A program made the translations under genes and the position numbers. A DNA stretch of 64,000 nucleotides, taken from assembly GCF_002776525.5 (NCBI RefSeq), contig NC_045437.1, positions 133,356,802-133,420,801 on the forward strand, in the 5' to 3' direction. This document shows positions 11,993-25,073 of the stretch, one piece after another (positions within the stretch are counted from its first letter, which is position 1; the number at the start of each line of letters is the position of its first letter). This DNA comes from Piliocolobus tephrosceles. Taxonomy: Eukaryota; Chordata; Mammalia; Primates; Cercopithecidae. Below the pieces are notes generated by a model. It did not search any database and was not told the origin of the DNA. It saw only the letters and a list, made by a program, of their open reading frames with translations.

Positions 11993-12788
11993 ATAAATAT
12001 AAAAATAAAAGGGAGATTTAGATTGTTCCTATTAAAAAAATTTACAGTCATTTGCCTCATAATGATGTTTCAGTCAACAGAGGATCATATATACGATGGT
12101 GTTACAGTAAGATTATGATATCATATTTTTACTGTGCCTTTTCTATGTTTAGGTACACAAATACTTCCCATTGTGTTGCAAGTGTCTACAGTATTCAGCA
12201 CAAGAACATGCTGTACAGGTTTGCAGCCCAGGAGCAACAGGCTATACCATATAGCGTAGGTGTGTAGTGGGCTATGCCATCCAGGTTTGTGTAAGTGCAC
12301 TCTATGATGTTTTCCTGGCCTCAGAATAAAACCCAAATACTGCCACTTCTTCCTCCCATGCCAGGGCAGACATTGTTAATTGGTAATGACTCTATTTTCC
12401 ACTAAGTCCACAGACAGCTTCAGAATCCTCATGAAATACTGAGCTCCAGGAAGCCACCAGCAATCAATCTGAGTTTGCCCATGAAATAAAACATAACATG
12501 CCCTTTCTGGAATAGAACCATGCATGTGAAAGCTCCTCAAGGTCAGGGACCATTTTCTTACCTATCACTGAAAATGCAGAGACCTTAGCAGAGTGCCGCC
12601 AACAGATTAGGCACTGGGGAAGTACTGAATGAAAGAATTCATGCACACACCTCAGTCTCCTGACAACACAGGAGACAGGAGACAGGAGACGACCTGAAGT
12701 TGGCCATGTCCTTACTTCCAGTTTTTCCATTATTTCTCCTTCACTATTAATAACACAGATAAGACCGGACTCGGTGGCTACACAGATA

Positions 12789-13085
12789 AGGCTGGACTCG
12801 GTGGCTCACGCCTGTAATCCCAGCACTTTGGGAGGCCAAGATGGGCAGATCTCCTGAGGTCAGGAGTTTGAGACCAGCCTGGCCAACATGGTGAAACCCC
12901 ATCTCTAATAAAAAGCCAAAAATTAGCTGGGCACAGTGGTGCGCACCTGTAGTCCCAGCTACTCGGGAGGCTGAGGCAGGAGCATTGCTTGATCCCGGGA
13001 GGTAGAGGTTGTAGTGAGCTGAGATGGAGCCACTGCTATATCTGGGTGACAGAGTGAGACTCTGTCTCAAAAACAAAAACAAAAC
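12789..13085 (+). repeat. AluS-like with duplicated 5' end
   Basis: A full plus-strand Alu. Its first bases and the flank are tandemly duplicated (12753-12779 and 12780-12806, 25 of 27 identical). Confidence 0.9.
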
Positions 13086-13349
13086 AGCTAATTTAAATCA
13101 GCATATAATACATAATCATATCCATAAATTGCCAGGATAATTCTTAATATTTTTTTCTAGAGATTCTGTTTTTTTTGCCAGTTTTTATTTTAGAAGGAAG
13201 CTTTATATCACAACCACAGAGAGAAAACCAATATTATATGCCATAAACACAGAGGAGCCATAAAAAACACAGTAATGAACATAAACACAGGTCTGGGTAT
13301 TATCTGAAAATCATTTCATGTCCACCACTGATACCCACACGAGAAGAAT

Positions 13350-13558
13350 TTTAGTGTGGAGGTGAACTGGATAGCTTGAGTTAGAATCTTACCTCTGCCA
13401 ATACCTAGTTGTGTGACCTTGAGTAGGTGACATAACCTGACTGAGCCTCACTCTCCTCATTTTGGTATAAGGGATAATGATAGTTTCTATCTCACAGGCT
13501 TTGAAAACTAAATGAGTTAATCCATGTAAATGGCTTGGCTGGTAGAAATTGCTCGATA
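13350..13558 (+). repeat. MIR-like remnant
   Basis: AGTTGTGTGACCTTGAGTAG, CTGAGCCTCACTCTCCTCAT and CTCACAGGCTTTG appear in the MIR order. Confidence 0.7.
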
Positions 13559-15017
13559 AAAGTTAGTGCCTCAACAAAACTGAATCTAGAAACATACAGA
13601 AAAGATTATGCACCATGAACAAGTGAGATTTATCCCAGGAATGTTAAGATCAGGTTAACATTAACATCAGAATATCAATTAATGTAATAAGCTATACCAA
13701 TAAAGGTCAGAAACCATATCATCTCAATACACACAGAAAAAGCATTAGACAAAATCTCAACACCTTCATGATAAAAACACTCAAAAAACTAGGATTAGAG
13801 AATATCCTCAACTTGACTATAAGTGGCTACAAAAAACTCTTAGCTAATATCAGACTTAATGCTTTCCCACTAAGATCAAGAACAAGACAAATAAGCCTGC
13901 TCTTAGCACTTCTATTCAACATTGTACTGGCAGTTCTAGCCAAGGTAATTAGGCAAGAAAATTAAATAAAAGACATCTAGATTAGAAATGAAAAAGTAAA
14001 ACTATTCCTATTTGCAGATAACATAGTCTTGCATATAGAAAATCCATGAAAAATCCACTAAAAACTATTAAAGTCATAAACAAGTTCAGCACGTTTGTAG
14101 AATATCAGCATACAAAAATCAGTTGTATCTCTATATACTAGCAATGCACAATATGAAAAGAAAATTGAGAAAACAATTCTATTTATAGTAGCATCAAAAA
14201 TAATACAACACTTAGGAATAAACTTAACAAAATAAGTGCAAAACATACACTCTGAAAGCAATGAAACCTGTTGAAAAAAATTAAAGAAGACCTAAATAAA
14301 TAAAAAGATATCCCATGTACATAAGCTGCAAGACTTAATATTGTTAACACGGCAATACTACCCAAACTAATCTACAGATTCAACATAATCTCTATCAAAA
14401 TCTCAGCTGGCTTCTTTGCAGAAATTGACAAGCTGATCCTAAAATTCATATGGAAATTCAAGGGACTCACTCAAGACAACCAAGACAATCTTGCGGGTGG
14501 GGGGAACCGAACAAAATTGGAAGACTCACACTTCCTGATTTCAAAACATACTGAAAGTTACAGTAATCAAAATTGTGTGGTGTTACCATGAAGACAGACA
14601 GTGAACAATGATAAATTAATGGAACTGAACTGAGAATCCAGAAATAAACCCTCACATTTATGGTCAATTGACAAGAGATGTAGAAAGAATATTCTTTTCA
14701 ACAAATGATTCTGGGACAACAGGATACTCACATGCAAAATTTGTTTTATGGTGTGAGGTATAAATAATGTAATATATAATAAATTCATTCAAAGATCTAT
14801 GTAAGAGCTAAAACTATAAAACTCATAAGAGTACATCTTTGTGACCTTGAATTATGTAATAACAAAAACACAAGCAACAAAATAAAAAATAAACTAAACA
14901 TCTAAATAAAAAAATTTGTGCTTCAAAGGACACCATCAAGAAAGTCCATCCACAGAATAGAAGAAAATATTTGCAAATCATGTATTTGCTAAATATATAA
15001 AATATGTAAATAATTCT

Positions 15018-15171
15018 TGGCTGGGCACAGTGGCTCATGCCTGTAATCCTAGTACTTTGGGAGGCTGATGGGAGAATCACTTAAGCCAGGAGTTCAAGAC
15101 CAGCCTGGGCAACAGAGCGATACCTTGTTTCTACAAAAAAATTTTTTCTAATAAAAATAAATTTAAAAATG
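15018..15171 (+). repeat. Alu left monomer (FLAM/AluJ-like)
   Basis: Only the left monomer is present, followed by an A-rich tail, inserted in the L1. Confidence 0.8.
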
Positions 15172-15962
15172 AATTCTTAAAACTCATTAATAAAGACAAC
15201 CTGATTTTAAAAATAGGCAAGAAACAGATTTTTCTCCAAAGATATACACATAGCCAATAAGCACACAGAAAGATTAATGTCCTTAGTTATTACGGAAATG
15301 CAAATTGATACAACTTCACACCCACTAGGATGGCTATAAGCAAAAGGACAGACAATAACAAGTGTTGGCAAGGATGTGGAGAAACTGGGAACACCGTTGC
15401 TAGTGGGAATGCAAGATGGTGCTGCACCTTTGGAAAATCGATTGGTATTTCCTCAAATTTTTAAATGCAGAGTTACCATTTGACCCAGCAATTCTACTCC
15501 TAGGTATAACCCCAAGTGAAATGGAAATACATGTCCACACAAAAACTTGTACATGGATGTTCACGGCACCATTATTTGTAACAGCTAAAAAGCAGAACTA
15601 AAATATGCATCAACTGACAAATAAAATATGGTACAGCCATATGGAATATTTTTCAGCCATAAAAAGGAATTAGGTACTGATATTGATACAACATGAATGA
15701 ACTTTGACAATATTATGCTAAGTGAAAGAAGCCAGTCATTAAAGACTCTGTATTCTATGGTTGCATTTATTAAACATGCCCAGAACAGGCAAATCTATGG
15801 AGACTTACAGTAGACTAGTGGTTGCCTAGGGGTGGGATTGGGTGAAATAGGTGGTGCTGCTAAAGGCCATGAGGTTTCTTTCTTGGGCGCTAAAATGCTC
15901 TAAAACTGACTACAATTATGGGTTGTACAAATTTGTGGATATATTACAAACCACTGAACTGG

Positions 15963-16268
15963 TTTTTTTTTTTTTTTTTTTTTTTTAAGACAGAGTTTTG
16001 CTCTTGTTCCCTAGGCTGGAATGCAATGGTGCAATCTCACTCACTGCAACCTCTACCTCCCGGGTTCAAATGATTCTCCTCCCTCAGCCTCCTGAGTAGC
16101 TGGAAAAACAGGCACCCGCCACCATGCCCAGCTAATTTTTGTATTTTTAGTAGAGACAGGGTTTTGCCATGTTGGCCAGGCTGGTCTCAAACTCCTGACC
16201 TCAGGTGATCCACTCGCCTCGACTTCTCAAAGTGCTGGGGTTACAGGCATGAGCCACCATGCCTGCCC
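15963..16268 (-). repeat. AluS-like
   Basis: A full minus-strand Alu with a 24-base T tail, inserted in the L1 3' end. Confidence 0.9.
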
Positions 16269-16687
16269 TGAACTGTATCTTTTAAATGAGTGAATTGTAC
16301 AGTATGCAAACTATATTTCAAGAAAGCTGCTACCAAAAGTTAGTATTTTTATAACTACCTTTTGGGAAACTTTGGGTGTAACATAAGCAGAAGGGGTACG
16401 AAGACAGCTGGGGTTGGAGTAGGAGCTTGGGGAGTTTGGGGACTGTAACGCTGCTCCTACAAGCAGAGGCTGTGGAGAGCAAAAACCAATGGGGACAGCA
16501 GAGGAGGAAAAGAGCAATAGATACGACCATACGACCCCACAGAGCAGCCCCCTAAATTGCAGGGGTGAACTAGACCACACAGGGCAGGCCCAGCTAGCTT
16601 GCTTGTTCCCTCCCCCTGCCCCTGCCTGTTTTGCTTTTTCTGCCATCTGTCAGGTCCTGAGGCTGCCCCCCGCCCCCGGGAGTAAAG

Positions 16688-16712
16688 ACTCCTCAGATAA
16701 TATCTGAGGAGT
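16688..16712. repeat. 25-bp perfect palindrome
   Basis: Two 12-bp arms (ACTCCTCAGATA and its complement) flank a single A at 16700. It is next to a C-rich run in CYFIP2 intron 1. Confidence 0.95.
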
Positions 16713-16739
16713 AATAATGTTACTACCTGTGAGGTGGGT

Positions 16740-16880
16740 GGAGTGATAGGTTCTGAGGTTTAGAATGAGAACAAGAAGGGAGTCTAGCTCTCTTTCTACT
16801 GATGAGGAAACCGAGGCTTAGAAAAGAGAAGGGACTTGTGCAAGGTCACTGGGCTAATTAGGGGTGGAGCTGGGGTTAAC
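16740..16880 (-). repeat. MIR-like remnant
   Basis: ACTGATGAGGAAACCGAGGC and GACTTGTGCAAGGTCACTGG are the reverse-orientation MIR core pattern. Confidence 0.55.
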
Positions 16881-16954
16881 ATTGCACTTCCTGAGAAGAC
16901 AAGGGAAGGCAATAGAATAACTCATATGACACAGAGCTTTAAAAGAAAAGGAGA

Positions 16955-17396
16955 GGGCCAGGCATGGTGGCTCGCGCCTGTAATCCCAGCACTTTGGGAG
17001 GCAGAGGCAGGTGGATCACCTGAGGTCAGGAGTTCGACACTAGCCTGACTAACATGGTGAAACCCCATCTCCACTAAAATTAAAAAATTAGCCAGGTGTC
17101 CGGGAGGCGGAGCTTGCAGTGAGCTGAGATCGCGCCATTGCACTCCAGCCTGGGCGACAGAGCAAGAGTCTGTCTCAAAAACGAAACAAAACAAAACAAA
17201 ACAAAACAAAAAATTAGCCAGGTGTCATAGCACATGCCTGTAATCCCAGCTACTCGGGAGGCTGAGGCAGGAGAATCGCTTGAACCTGGGAGGCAGAGGT
17301 TACAGTGAGCTGAGATCGCACCATTTCACTCCAGCTTGGGGAACAAGAGTGAAATTCCATCTCAAAATAAATAAATAGATAAATAAAAGAAAAAGA
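16955..17396 (+). repeat. Alu interrupted by a truncated Alu
   Basis: The host Alu covers 16955-17099 and 17208-17396. Between them lies a 3' Alu piece with its own tail. The join is marked by a repeated AAAAAATTAGCCAGGTGT. Confidence 0.9.
17100..17207 (+). repeat. 5'-truncated AluY-like insertion
   Basis: It starts CCGGGAGGCGGAGCTTGCAG, ends in an (AAAAC)n tail, and is flanked by 18-bp target duplications at 17082-17099 and 17208-17225. Confidence 0.85.
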
Positions 17397-20300
17397 CAAG
17401 TATTGCAACAAAAATTCCGCAGCAAAACGAAAAGCCCTCCAAGAAAGGAAATACAATGAAAGGACATTACTGGTTCTCTGTGATCATCATTTACATATCT
17501 TATTAATGTAGACACTTTAAACCCGATTTAGGTTAAAATAGAGCTCTTCCTATCTTGAGAGACGGGGGCAGGGGAGGGAGGGAGATGGTGTAAGAAAGCA
17601 AAATCTCCATCCATCACAGCAGGAAGTAAACAGACAACGTGCAAAATAGATAAATCAAGAAATAGCAGTGTAAGCACATATCATTTAGAGATCAGGAGGC
17701 AGCTACTAGAAGAAACAGTGAGTTAAAAGCGGCAGCTTCTAGGGGAGGGTGGCTGCTGGATGGTTGTTTTTCATTATAAGGCTTTCAATACTATTTGATT
17801 TTTAAAAACATGTGTATGTATTGTTTTGATCAAAATTTAATAATTTGCTTTAGAAGACAACCACCCAAAGTCTCCCTGCTAGCAGTTCAGACACCTGGCT
17901 GGTACCCAGCACTGACTGGCAAGGCGGTCTTTGCTGTTTCAGTCCCTTGCTGCCTGTCTTCTGGGACCAGAGGCTCCACCACCTACAGCTTCTCTCCACA
18001 CAGGGGACCTGCAGTCAGAGCAAAGAAGTCAAGTCAGCCTCTACTTGGGCCTCTGGAGGTCTATTTTCCTCGTTGTTTATGAGTAGACAGAGAAAAAGAT
18101 CTTGGCGGGGGCTAAAGGACTTGCCACTTCATTTGCCATTTTGCCCAGCTGCTTCCTGTGTTGTTAGGGTTGAGGCGGCCTTTCTGGTGACACCAAACCA
18201 GGCAGCTACCAGCGGCTCAGGGGAACGGTCTCACGCTCTCAGGAGGGGAAGTCATGCCACCAAGGTGGCTTGCTGATTTGCTCCTGCTGGGGCCCTGGGG
18301 CTGTCATATGAGGAACACCAACATGATGCCTATGTGGGGAGAGGAGCTGCCTCTCAGATGCACCTGCTAAAACTCACAAAGGGAAGCCATGCATCTGCTA
18401 CGGAAACAAAGAGCAGGACTTCAGGTCTGGCCACCAGATCAGAGCACGTGGAACTCAGCTTCATCGACACGAAACTGCAACTCGAGCATGGCTCAATATG
18501 AAGACAAAGGTCCCCAAATCACATTTTCACTCACTCTAAAAGGGCAAATTTCTCTGTCTGTAAAATATAGAGGTTAGCCTTGGTTCTCTCTCAACCATGA
18601 TGTCCTGCCTTGTGAAGGTTATTGCAGGTAACTTGTGCTAATAATACCTTAAGCACTGAGGTTTGCAAACAAGGTACATTTTACCGTATGTAAGGCAAGG
18701 GTTCAAGGTGTCTGTGTGATATTATTGCTTGCATGTTCATCTCTTCCCTTGAGTGGCAGGACTGGAGCAGAGTTGGGGGGTTGGCTGTGGGGGGAGCATG
18801 TCAATATTGTCCATTTTGTGTACTAAAATAACAACAGCAGCAACAAGTTAAGAATCACTGGATTTGGGCCTCTCTCAGGGGCCTTCCAACTCTAAAGCAA
18901 ATGACCATGACTACAGTCTAGACATTCCATCCAAAGAGCTTCCTTAAAGACACATGTTAAGGATCATGCAGACCATTCTCTGTGGCCAAGATATACAGGG
19001 CATCATAAACCTGTCCAAGGATAGTCTTCCTTTGTGCCTTTGCTCAAACTGTCTCCACTGCCTTATGGACTGTCTTCTTTCCTTCTTAAATCCTACCAAT
19101 CTATTAAGGCCCAAGTCAAGACATGCCTTTTCCACAAAGGTCTGACCAGCCAAGCCCCATAATGACCTTCACTTCTCTCACTCCACTAGCACTCACAGTC
19201 TAGAGTTCACAGTTTTTAACTGCACTACAAACTGCTTTATACTTCATTAATTCTTTGGATTGCTAAGAATGCCAAGGATAGTCACCTTGTCTGAGTTTGA
19301 CTCACAGCAACCAGCACAGAGATAGGCACACACCAGGAATTACTTGCTTAATTAATAATTCATGAATGATTTGTTGAATGCATGAGCCAATGACCAAAAT
19401 TCTTAACTTCTGGTTTAAAAAAATTAACAAAGTTAAAATATCACACTTCTCTGAGGTCCCATATTCAAGTCTGCCTTATCAATATAAGAATCTGAGGAGA
19501 GTTCTTTAGAGAATCCTTCTATCGTACAGCTTCCACTTCAAACCCTAAGAAGCAGGTCCTCATTTCTCTTTCCCAGATGGAAGAATAACAGACTTGGAGA
19601 TAGGGGGCTGACCTCTAGTTCTGAATTCTTATCTTGTCATTCATATATTGCCAAAACAAATCTTAAAGCATCATATTTTAAAAGCACAAATCAAAAATAG
19701 TTCTCAGATATTCCTTAAGAGTTATTGCATGCCTTCTCTGAGGGTCAGCCCTGCAAATTCCCTTTGATCTCAGCCAGGCCTTCAGTGAAGTTAGACAATT
19801 CTCTCATTCTTCCCCAGTTGATTTCTTATTCCACCCACAGAGGCAACTGTTCCAAACTCTGAAGTCTCCTGAAGTTTCCTAACCAGTCCATCACCTTGAT
19901 TTCCTGCAGAGGACCTCACCTTCTGCCTTACTTAGAAAACAGAGACTATAGAACATGGACAGACTAAACACACCTCTGTTTCACCTAGAGATTAAAGCCT
20001 GAGAACCATTGCTCTATAGTGACCAAATAATGACGCAAACAGAATCAAAAGGCCTACTGATGAAGTCATCACTGGGTCCTTTCTCAGGCATCTCACCAGA
20101 AAGTCCTATTTACTTTCCTCTCTCACTGCCTGTATCTGAGTTGCCCAAAGTCTATCAAAATGCCACACAGCCAGAATGATCCTGCAAGAAATTCTGCCTG
20201 AACTCAAGCTCTGCCTTCTCAAAACAATTTCTTTCAAGAATTTGCACCCTCTGTTGCCAGGGCCCAAGTATGGCTTAAATGGCCATTTTTTTGAGGTACA

Positions 20301-23300
20301 TCACACACAGCCCTTAGTATAATGGCCATGGCTAGAAAGCCAGTATCTAAGCTCTTTGCATCCTGGGAGGCGTCCCACACCCACTGACTGAATTCTGAAG
20401 TGTCTTTGTACAGACAAGGCTATCCAGGGGCCTTGACAGAATCTGTGAATCACAAAATGCCTTTAAGCTTCCCATTGGCTCAACAGTACAGAGAGGCCAC
20501 AGATCTGTCTTCTTAAAGTGACACACAATATATAAGTAATAAATTGTTTCTTAAGGAATGGAGGGCATTTACCCAAAAGAGTCACACATTCAGGAGGCTC
20601 CTTCTCTATTTCCATGGTCTTTGTTTCTCAGACTGGGATTTATAGACATTACCTCATCCACAGGCTTCCATAATGACAGGCAGGTAACAGTTGGGCAGGC
20701 TGCCTTCCATTGCTCAATTTTGAATGTCAGAGAGGTAGCGGCTGGTTTAAGGGCACACAGCAACTTAGGGATCCTGTGTCCCATGCTCACTGTGCTGCTC
20801 TGTCTGTCCTGGAAGCAAAGCATGCCCTCAACATTTTTGGGTGGTTGCAAAATGCGAAATTCTCACAGAGGAAGAGGCCCTTCCTTAACTCTATGTGTTG
20901 AAATGTGAGAACGGCCCTGGGCTTCTGCTTGCCGTGTTCCCTCCCACTTCTCCCTGCCTACTCAAGTTCCACCCACCTCTCCTGTGCTACTTAAGAGCAC
21001 TTCCCACCTGAAGCCTTTCAGTTCATGCCTTACCACTCTTAACTTTCCCTTCCTTTGGCAGGTAAACTTGGGGCTGGGTTTACTGGTCACAGAGACCAAC
21101 TTCCCTCAAAAAAGCAAAATTCAGGAAAGCTCTGGAGGGAGAGGGGCTGGTAACAGCCAAGGGTTGATTCCATACATGAGCCAAATTCTTCATGATTATG
21201 TAATGAATACATTATAACAATAAATATATAAATATGCTAGTACTTACTATGTGCTAAGCATTCTGCTCGGCACTTTCATGCACCCCTCGGGTAGTAAGAG
21301 CATCCAAAGATATTCTAGTTCCTCCCCCGCCCCCATTCACTGCCTAGAAGGCAGCAGCCTGCCCCCCTTCTCCCACCATCTCACTACTGATGCAGGGGCC
21401 ATCCCCTGGACCCTAGGCATGGCTTTGCTCCTCAGAATGACACGACCAAAGGCCTTTCATAAAGACTCCAGTGAGGTGACTGATGTCTGGCTTCGTCAAT
21501 TACAAGTGAATAATTAATACTTGCCAGTAAAGAAATACACTCATTGTTATGGTGGCCACATGAAGGCTACAAAAGGCCATTTTGTGACACTCTTGGTGGA
21601 CCCCTGGGGCCAACAGAGGTCCAAAGAAGCCGCGTTGAGAGTGTAGTCCAATCCTTAAACGTAGGGACTGGGGCCCGTACTGTTTTCCAGGAGCGCTTTT
21701 CCGTTAATTAGCTTGTTGCCTATTCATCTCATTCAGTTTTCTGGTCAATGACAGCAGCAGAGGCCCACTGAACATCAGAGAGGACATGATTTATCAGAGG
21801 GGACATGCAGAGTTCTCCCAGGGCCTTTTACCAGTTTTTGAATTCATGTCTACTTCCTTCTCTGGGCCAGCATCTGATTTGAGTAAAATTCTCCAACCCC
21901 ATTGGGTTATACATTCGACTCTTGGCCTAATGCCTAAAGCAAGTTTTTCCTTTTTCATTTTTCAGCAGGGACTGAACAAGGCAGCCTTGGGTGCCTACAG
22001 AACCGGTCAGAACTGGCCAGGAAATATAATAAAGAAGCTTAGTGAGCAGAGAACTAATGCCCCCAGCCAGAGGCTCAGTGTGCAGAACTATCTAGAGGCA
22101 CTGACTTTGTAAGCAAACAACACTCTCTTCTTGAGGTCTAATGATTGCCTTGGCAAAGGGTAGCCAATGCCAATGAGGAACCCTGTGTACACAAGTTTCT
22201 CATCCTGAAGGTGGACACTGGGTGCTCAAAAAATGCCTTCCGGTGACAGTAACCCCTGACCAGTTAAACAAACATGCACTCATGCACACGCATGCACACA
22301 CACTCTTACAGCATTCCTGCCCGCAGGGCCAAAGCTGCCCTTGCCAAATACAGAGCTGACAGCTGCTAGATATTGTCATTTCAGGGACCTGTTCCCAAAA
22401 GAACTACCCAGCTCCCCACCTCCACTTCCAGCCGTTTGAAATTCCACCATTAGCGATAGCAAATATTTCTACAGTGTTTTCCATTAAAGCTTTGTTTCCC
22501 ATTAAAATGCCTCCATCCTCTGTTTATTTTCTGGTCAAATGACTTGTAAAGCACCTGCTCTGCATCAAATGGGAACTTCTTTTGTATTTAGCTGAAGATA
22601 AACACAATCATTGGCTCCTTTCTTGAAAACAATTTCTGACACTGGAGACTGGGGGAAGAGCAGGGCACTGTATGGAAGTGGAGGTGGTAGGCCACCAGGA
22701 AGAACACAGAGAGAAGGTCTAATGGTGGAGACAGCAACCGTCAAGGCCTTCACAGGCCTGCCCATAGATATGGACCTGATTTTTACCCTCTAAGATCTCA
22801 GGGACCCAGGTTGCTGGCACAGCCTGTATCCAAGAGAAAGGTGAGACCCACTGCCCTAACTGGGACACAGACAGGAGGCAGGAAATGGGAACACGGGAAC
22901 CGACACTCTCCTGATTTGCCCCTCCTGCCAGCAGGACTGCCTCCGTCTCCCTGCCCATGCTGAGGGCACAGGCGCCCAGGAACTAGCAGAAAAGGATCCT
23001 TGTCCCATTCTTGGCCTGGCTAGAAGGACAGCTGATGGCTCGTTGGGGCTGGTCAATGTTTCCACTGTGCTGGGGAAAGTAGGCAAGCAAAGGTCAAAAT
23101 CAGATTCCCTGTGCTGGGGAGGCACCGGGGGGCTGTCAGTATCCTTTCCAGCCGGGGGTTCTGGGTATAGAGGGCCATACTTCTGTGGACCATCCCCCAT
23201 CCCCAAGCAGAGAGCACCTCCTCTTCTTCTGCACATAGGTGGGCTGTTCCTTGGGGTGAGGGGTAGGGTTGTCTTGAAAAGCAGACGCCACAACAGACAG

Positions 23301-23464
23301 GTAAGCTTCTTCCTGGTTCCTCAGAGCTCAAGAAAAAACAATCTTTTCCCCCAGAAGTCAGCCCACTCATCCCCTTCCCCCACTTCCATCCTGCCCGCGG
23401 CCAGCCTCAGAGCGATGCTAGTGTAGGCCAGAAAGCTTCCAAGCGGGTCAGACCTGCTTCTCTC

Positions 23465-24320
23465 TCATCAAAGCCCTCCGCCCCCAAACATCGCCGCTGC
23501 GCCCCTCGCCCCTCCCATCACACGTTCTGTGTGCCCGAGGCGGCTGCCAGGCGGGCCCAGGAGGCTCTCGCTGGCCCTGGGGAAGATGACGGTGGCCACG
23601 GAGGCAGAGGCAGGGGCCAGCGCTCTGCAGTACCTGGACCCGAGTATGTCGCCGCCGCCGGGCTCGCGGCCACCGCAGGTGTCTCCGGTCCCTGAGATTA
23701 GCACCGCCTCCTCCCGGGCTGGCGGCTCCGGCCCAGGCCGCGCACCTGCTGCTGGGGCTACCCCGCCGCCGCGCCGGAACTCCGCAACGTGCTCGCGCCT
23801 CCCGGGCAGAGGGTCCGTGCCGCGGGACGCACCGTGGGCCCGAGGGGGAAAGGGGCCGCGTGGGGCCTGAGGCCGGGCCTCGCGCTAGCCCCGGCGCAGC
23901 GCCAAGCGCCCCCGCGGACCGGGAGAGGGGGCGGCCCTTCGCGCATCCTTACGGCCTCAACCCCGTCCCCGGCAGCATCCCGGTCCCAGTGCCCTGCCCG
24001 AGGCCTGCGAGCGCCGCTTACCTGGCTCTGCGGCGAGTCCAGGGGAGGGGCCCGAGGCTACCGCAGGGCCCCGCGCCGGGGCGCAGGATGCTCTGCCCGG
24101 CTCCGCTGCGCGGCGCTCGGCCCCGCCCCGGCCCCGCCGCTCCGCCTGCCGCGGCTCCGCCCCCGCCCAGCGCCCGCCCCTTCTCCGCTGCGGCTGTCAC
24201 ACAAAGGGCAGGAAATGGCTGCGGCGAGGGGCTCTCGGCGCTCCCCGCTGTACCGCCGGCGCGCCCGAGACGTGCCTCTCGGGCTCGGAGGACAGCTCAG
24301 CACCCAGGCTCCCTGCCCTG
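23465..24320 (-). promoter_or_regulatory. CYFIP2: CpG island promoter of CYFIP2
   Basis: This is an abrupt GC-rich block with dense CpG, unlike everything around it. Several CCGCCC/CCCGCC GC boxes (Sp1 type) cluster at about 24120-24185. There is no clear TATA box, so it looks like a broad CpG promoter. It lies 19 kb upstream of the CYFIP2 start codon and about 11 kb past the ITK 3' end. Apparent long reading frames on both strands arise from the lack of stop codons in GC-rich DNA. Confidence 0.85.
24022..24190 (-). other. CYFIP2: CYFIP2 noncoding exon 1 (probable)
   Basis: Within the CpG island, CCAG|GTAAGC on the minus strand at 24021-24022 is the only strong splice donor I see in a fitting place. 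Transcription would start to the right, near 24100-24200, downstream of a run of GC boxes. The exon would carry only 5'UTR and splice to 4833. The donor is seen. The start is inferred, and the right border is approximate. Confidence 0.55.
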
Positions 24321-24923
24321 GGGGCGGGAAAGGGAGGGAGGGCTTCTTCCACGGCCTGCATCACTAGGAACCACACCTGCAGCAACCCGAGAACGAGAGC
24401 TTCGGCCGCATTCGGATCTCATTGGCCCCACATGATTTCCGAGTGCTCATTTATCAACCCAATCTTTATTGATTACCTATTCCGTTCCATGTACGGTGCC
24501 AGGACCTGGGTGTGCACTGGTGTACAAAAGACAGGGTCCCCGCCCCCTTGGAGTTTTATAACCTGCCAGGAGAGACGGATGTATATTAACCCATCTAACG
24601 TCCAGTTACAGCCCAAAGTGCTGTGAGAAGTAGCAGGGTCAAGTGACGGGAAGATGCAACTGGGGCTAGGGGAGGGGGCCTTCCACCAATTGAACCTGGA
24701 CGCTGATGGGGCTTCTTCGCTCAAGAATAAGTTCTTCCCCTCCCTTCCAGTTCCCTGGAGAAGAGTCCCTGAAGCTGCCACCTCTTTAACAGGGGCCTGC
24801 CTCAAATTCATTCTGGAAGAATTGCCTAACGGACAATTAGGCGACAGGAAGCACTGAGAGGACAGGTACCTTTCTCTTCAAGACTTATCTGCCGTTTCGG
24901 GCTCCTTAAAGAAGCGATTATCT

Positions 24924-25042
24924 GCCCACCGGTGGCTCACACCTGTAATACCAACACTTTAGGAGGCCGAGGAGAGAGGATCGCTTGAGCTCAGGAATTG
25001 GAGACCATCCTGGGCAACTCAACGAAACCTCATCTCTACTAA

Positions 25043-25073
<31 letters not shown>

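Larger units (their letters stand above)
13565..16335 (+). mobile_element. L1 3' segment (L1M/L1P type), nested Alus
   Basis: Sense L1 ORF2 sequence begins near ACAAAACTGAATCTAGAAAC and runs through the reverse transcriptase C-terminal side to the 3'UTR. It is broken by an Alu monomer at 15018-15171 and a full Alu at 15963-16268, and ends with GTACAGTATGCAAACTATAT. The reading frame is broken by many stops; the copy is dead. Confidence 0.85.
4834..24021 (-). other. CYFIP2: CYFIP2 intron 1
   Basis: The first intron of about 19 kb is largely repeats up to 17400: L1 pieces, a MaLR LTR, Alus and MIRs, itemised separately. From about 17400 to 23460 it is nearly free of recognisable repeats. That repeat-poor, moderately GC-rich stretch next to the promoter is where enhancers would be expected, but I see no defined motif to call. 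No coding exon is evident. Confidence 0.8.
2328..24200 (-). other. CYFIP2: CYFIP2 gene, 5' part (promoter to exon 3)
   Basis: CYFIP2 is a subunit of about 1250 residues in the WAVE regulatory complex. The complex binds Rac1 and controls Arp2/3-driven actin assembly, and CYFIP proteins also bind FMRP. Two coding exons found here match its N-terminus exactly, and a CpG island at the expected distance supplies the promoter. It lies downstream of ITK in the same direction, the same order as human 5q33.3. The following exon (starting NEMLEEG in the human protein) was looked for in 1-2300 and not seen, so it lies left of the window. Confidence 0.95.

Noticed and set aside
23789..24435. Long open frames (up to 192 codons) in the CpG island
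   Set aside because: GC-rich DNA lacks stop codons, frames are open on both strands, and the protein is Pro/Arg/Ala-rich with no known domain.
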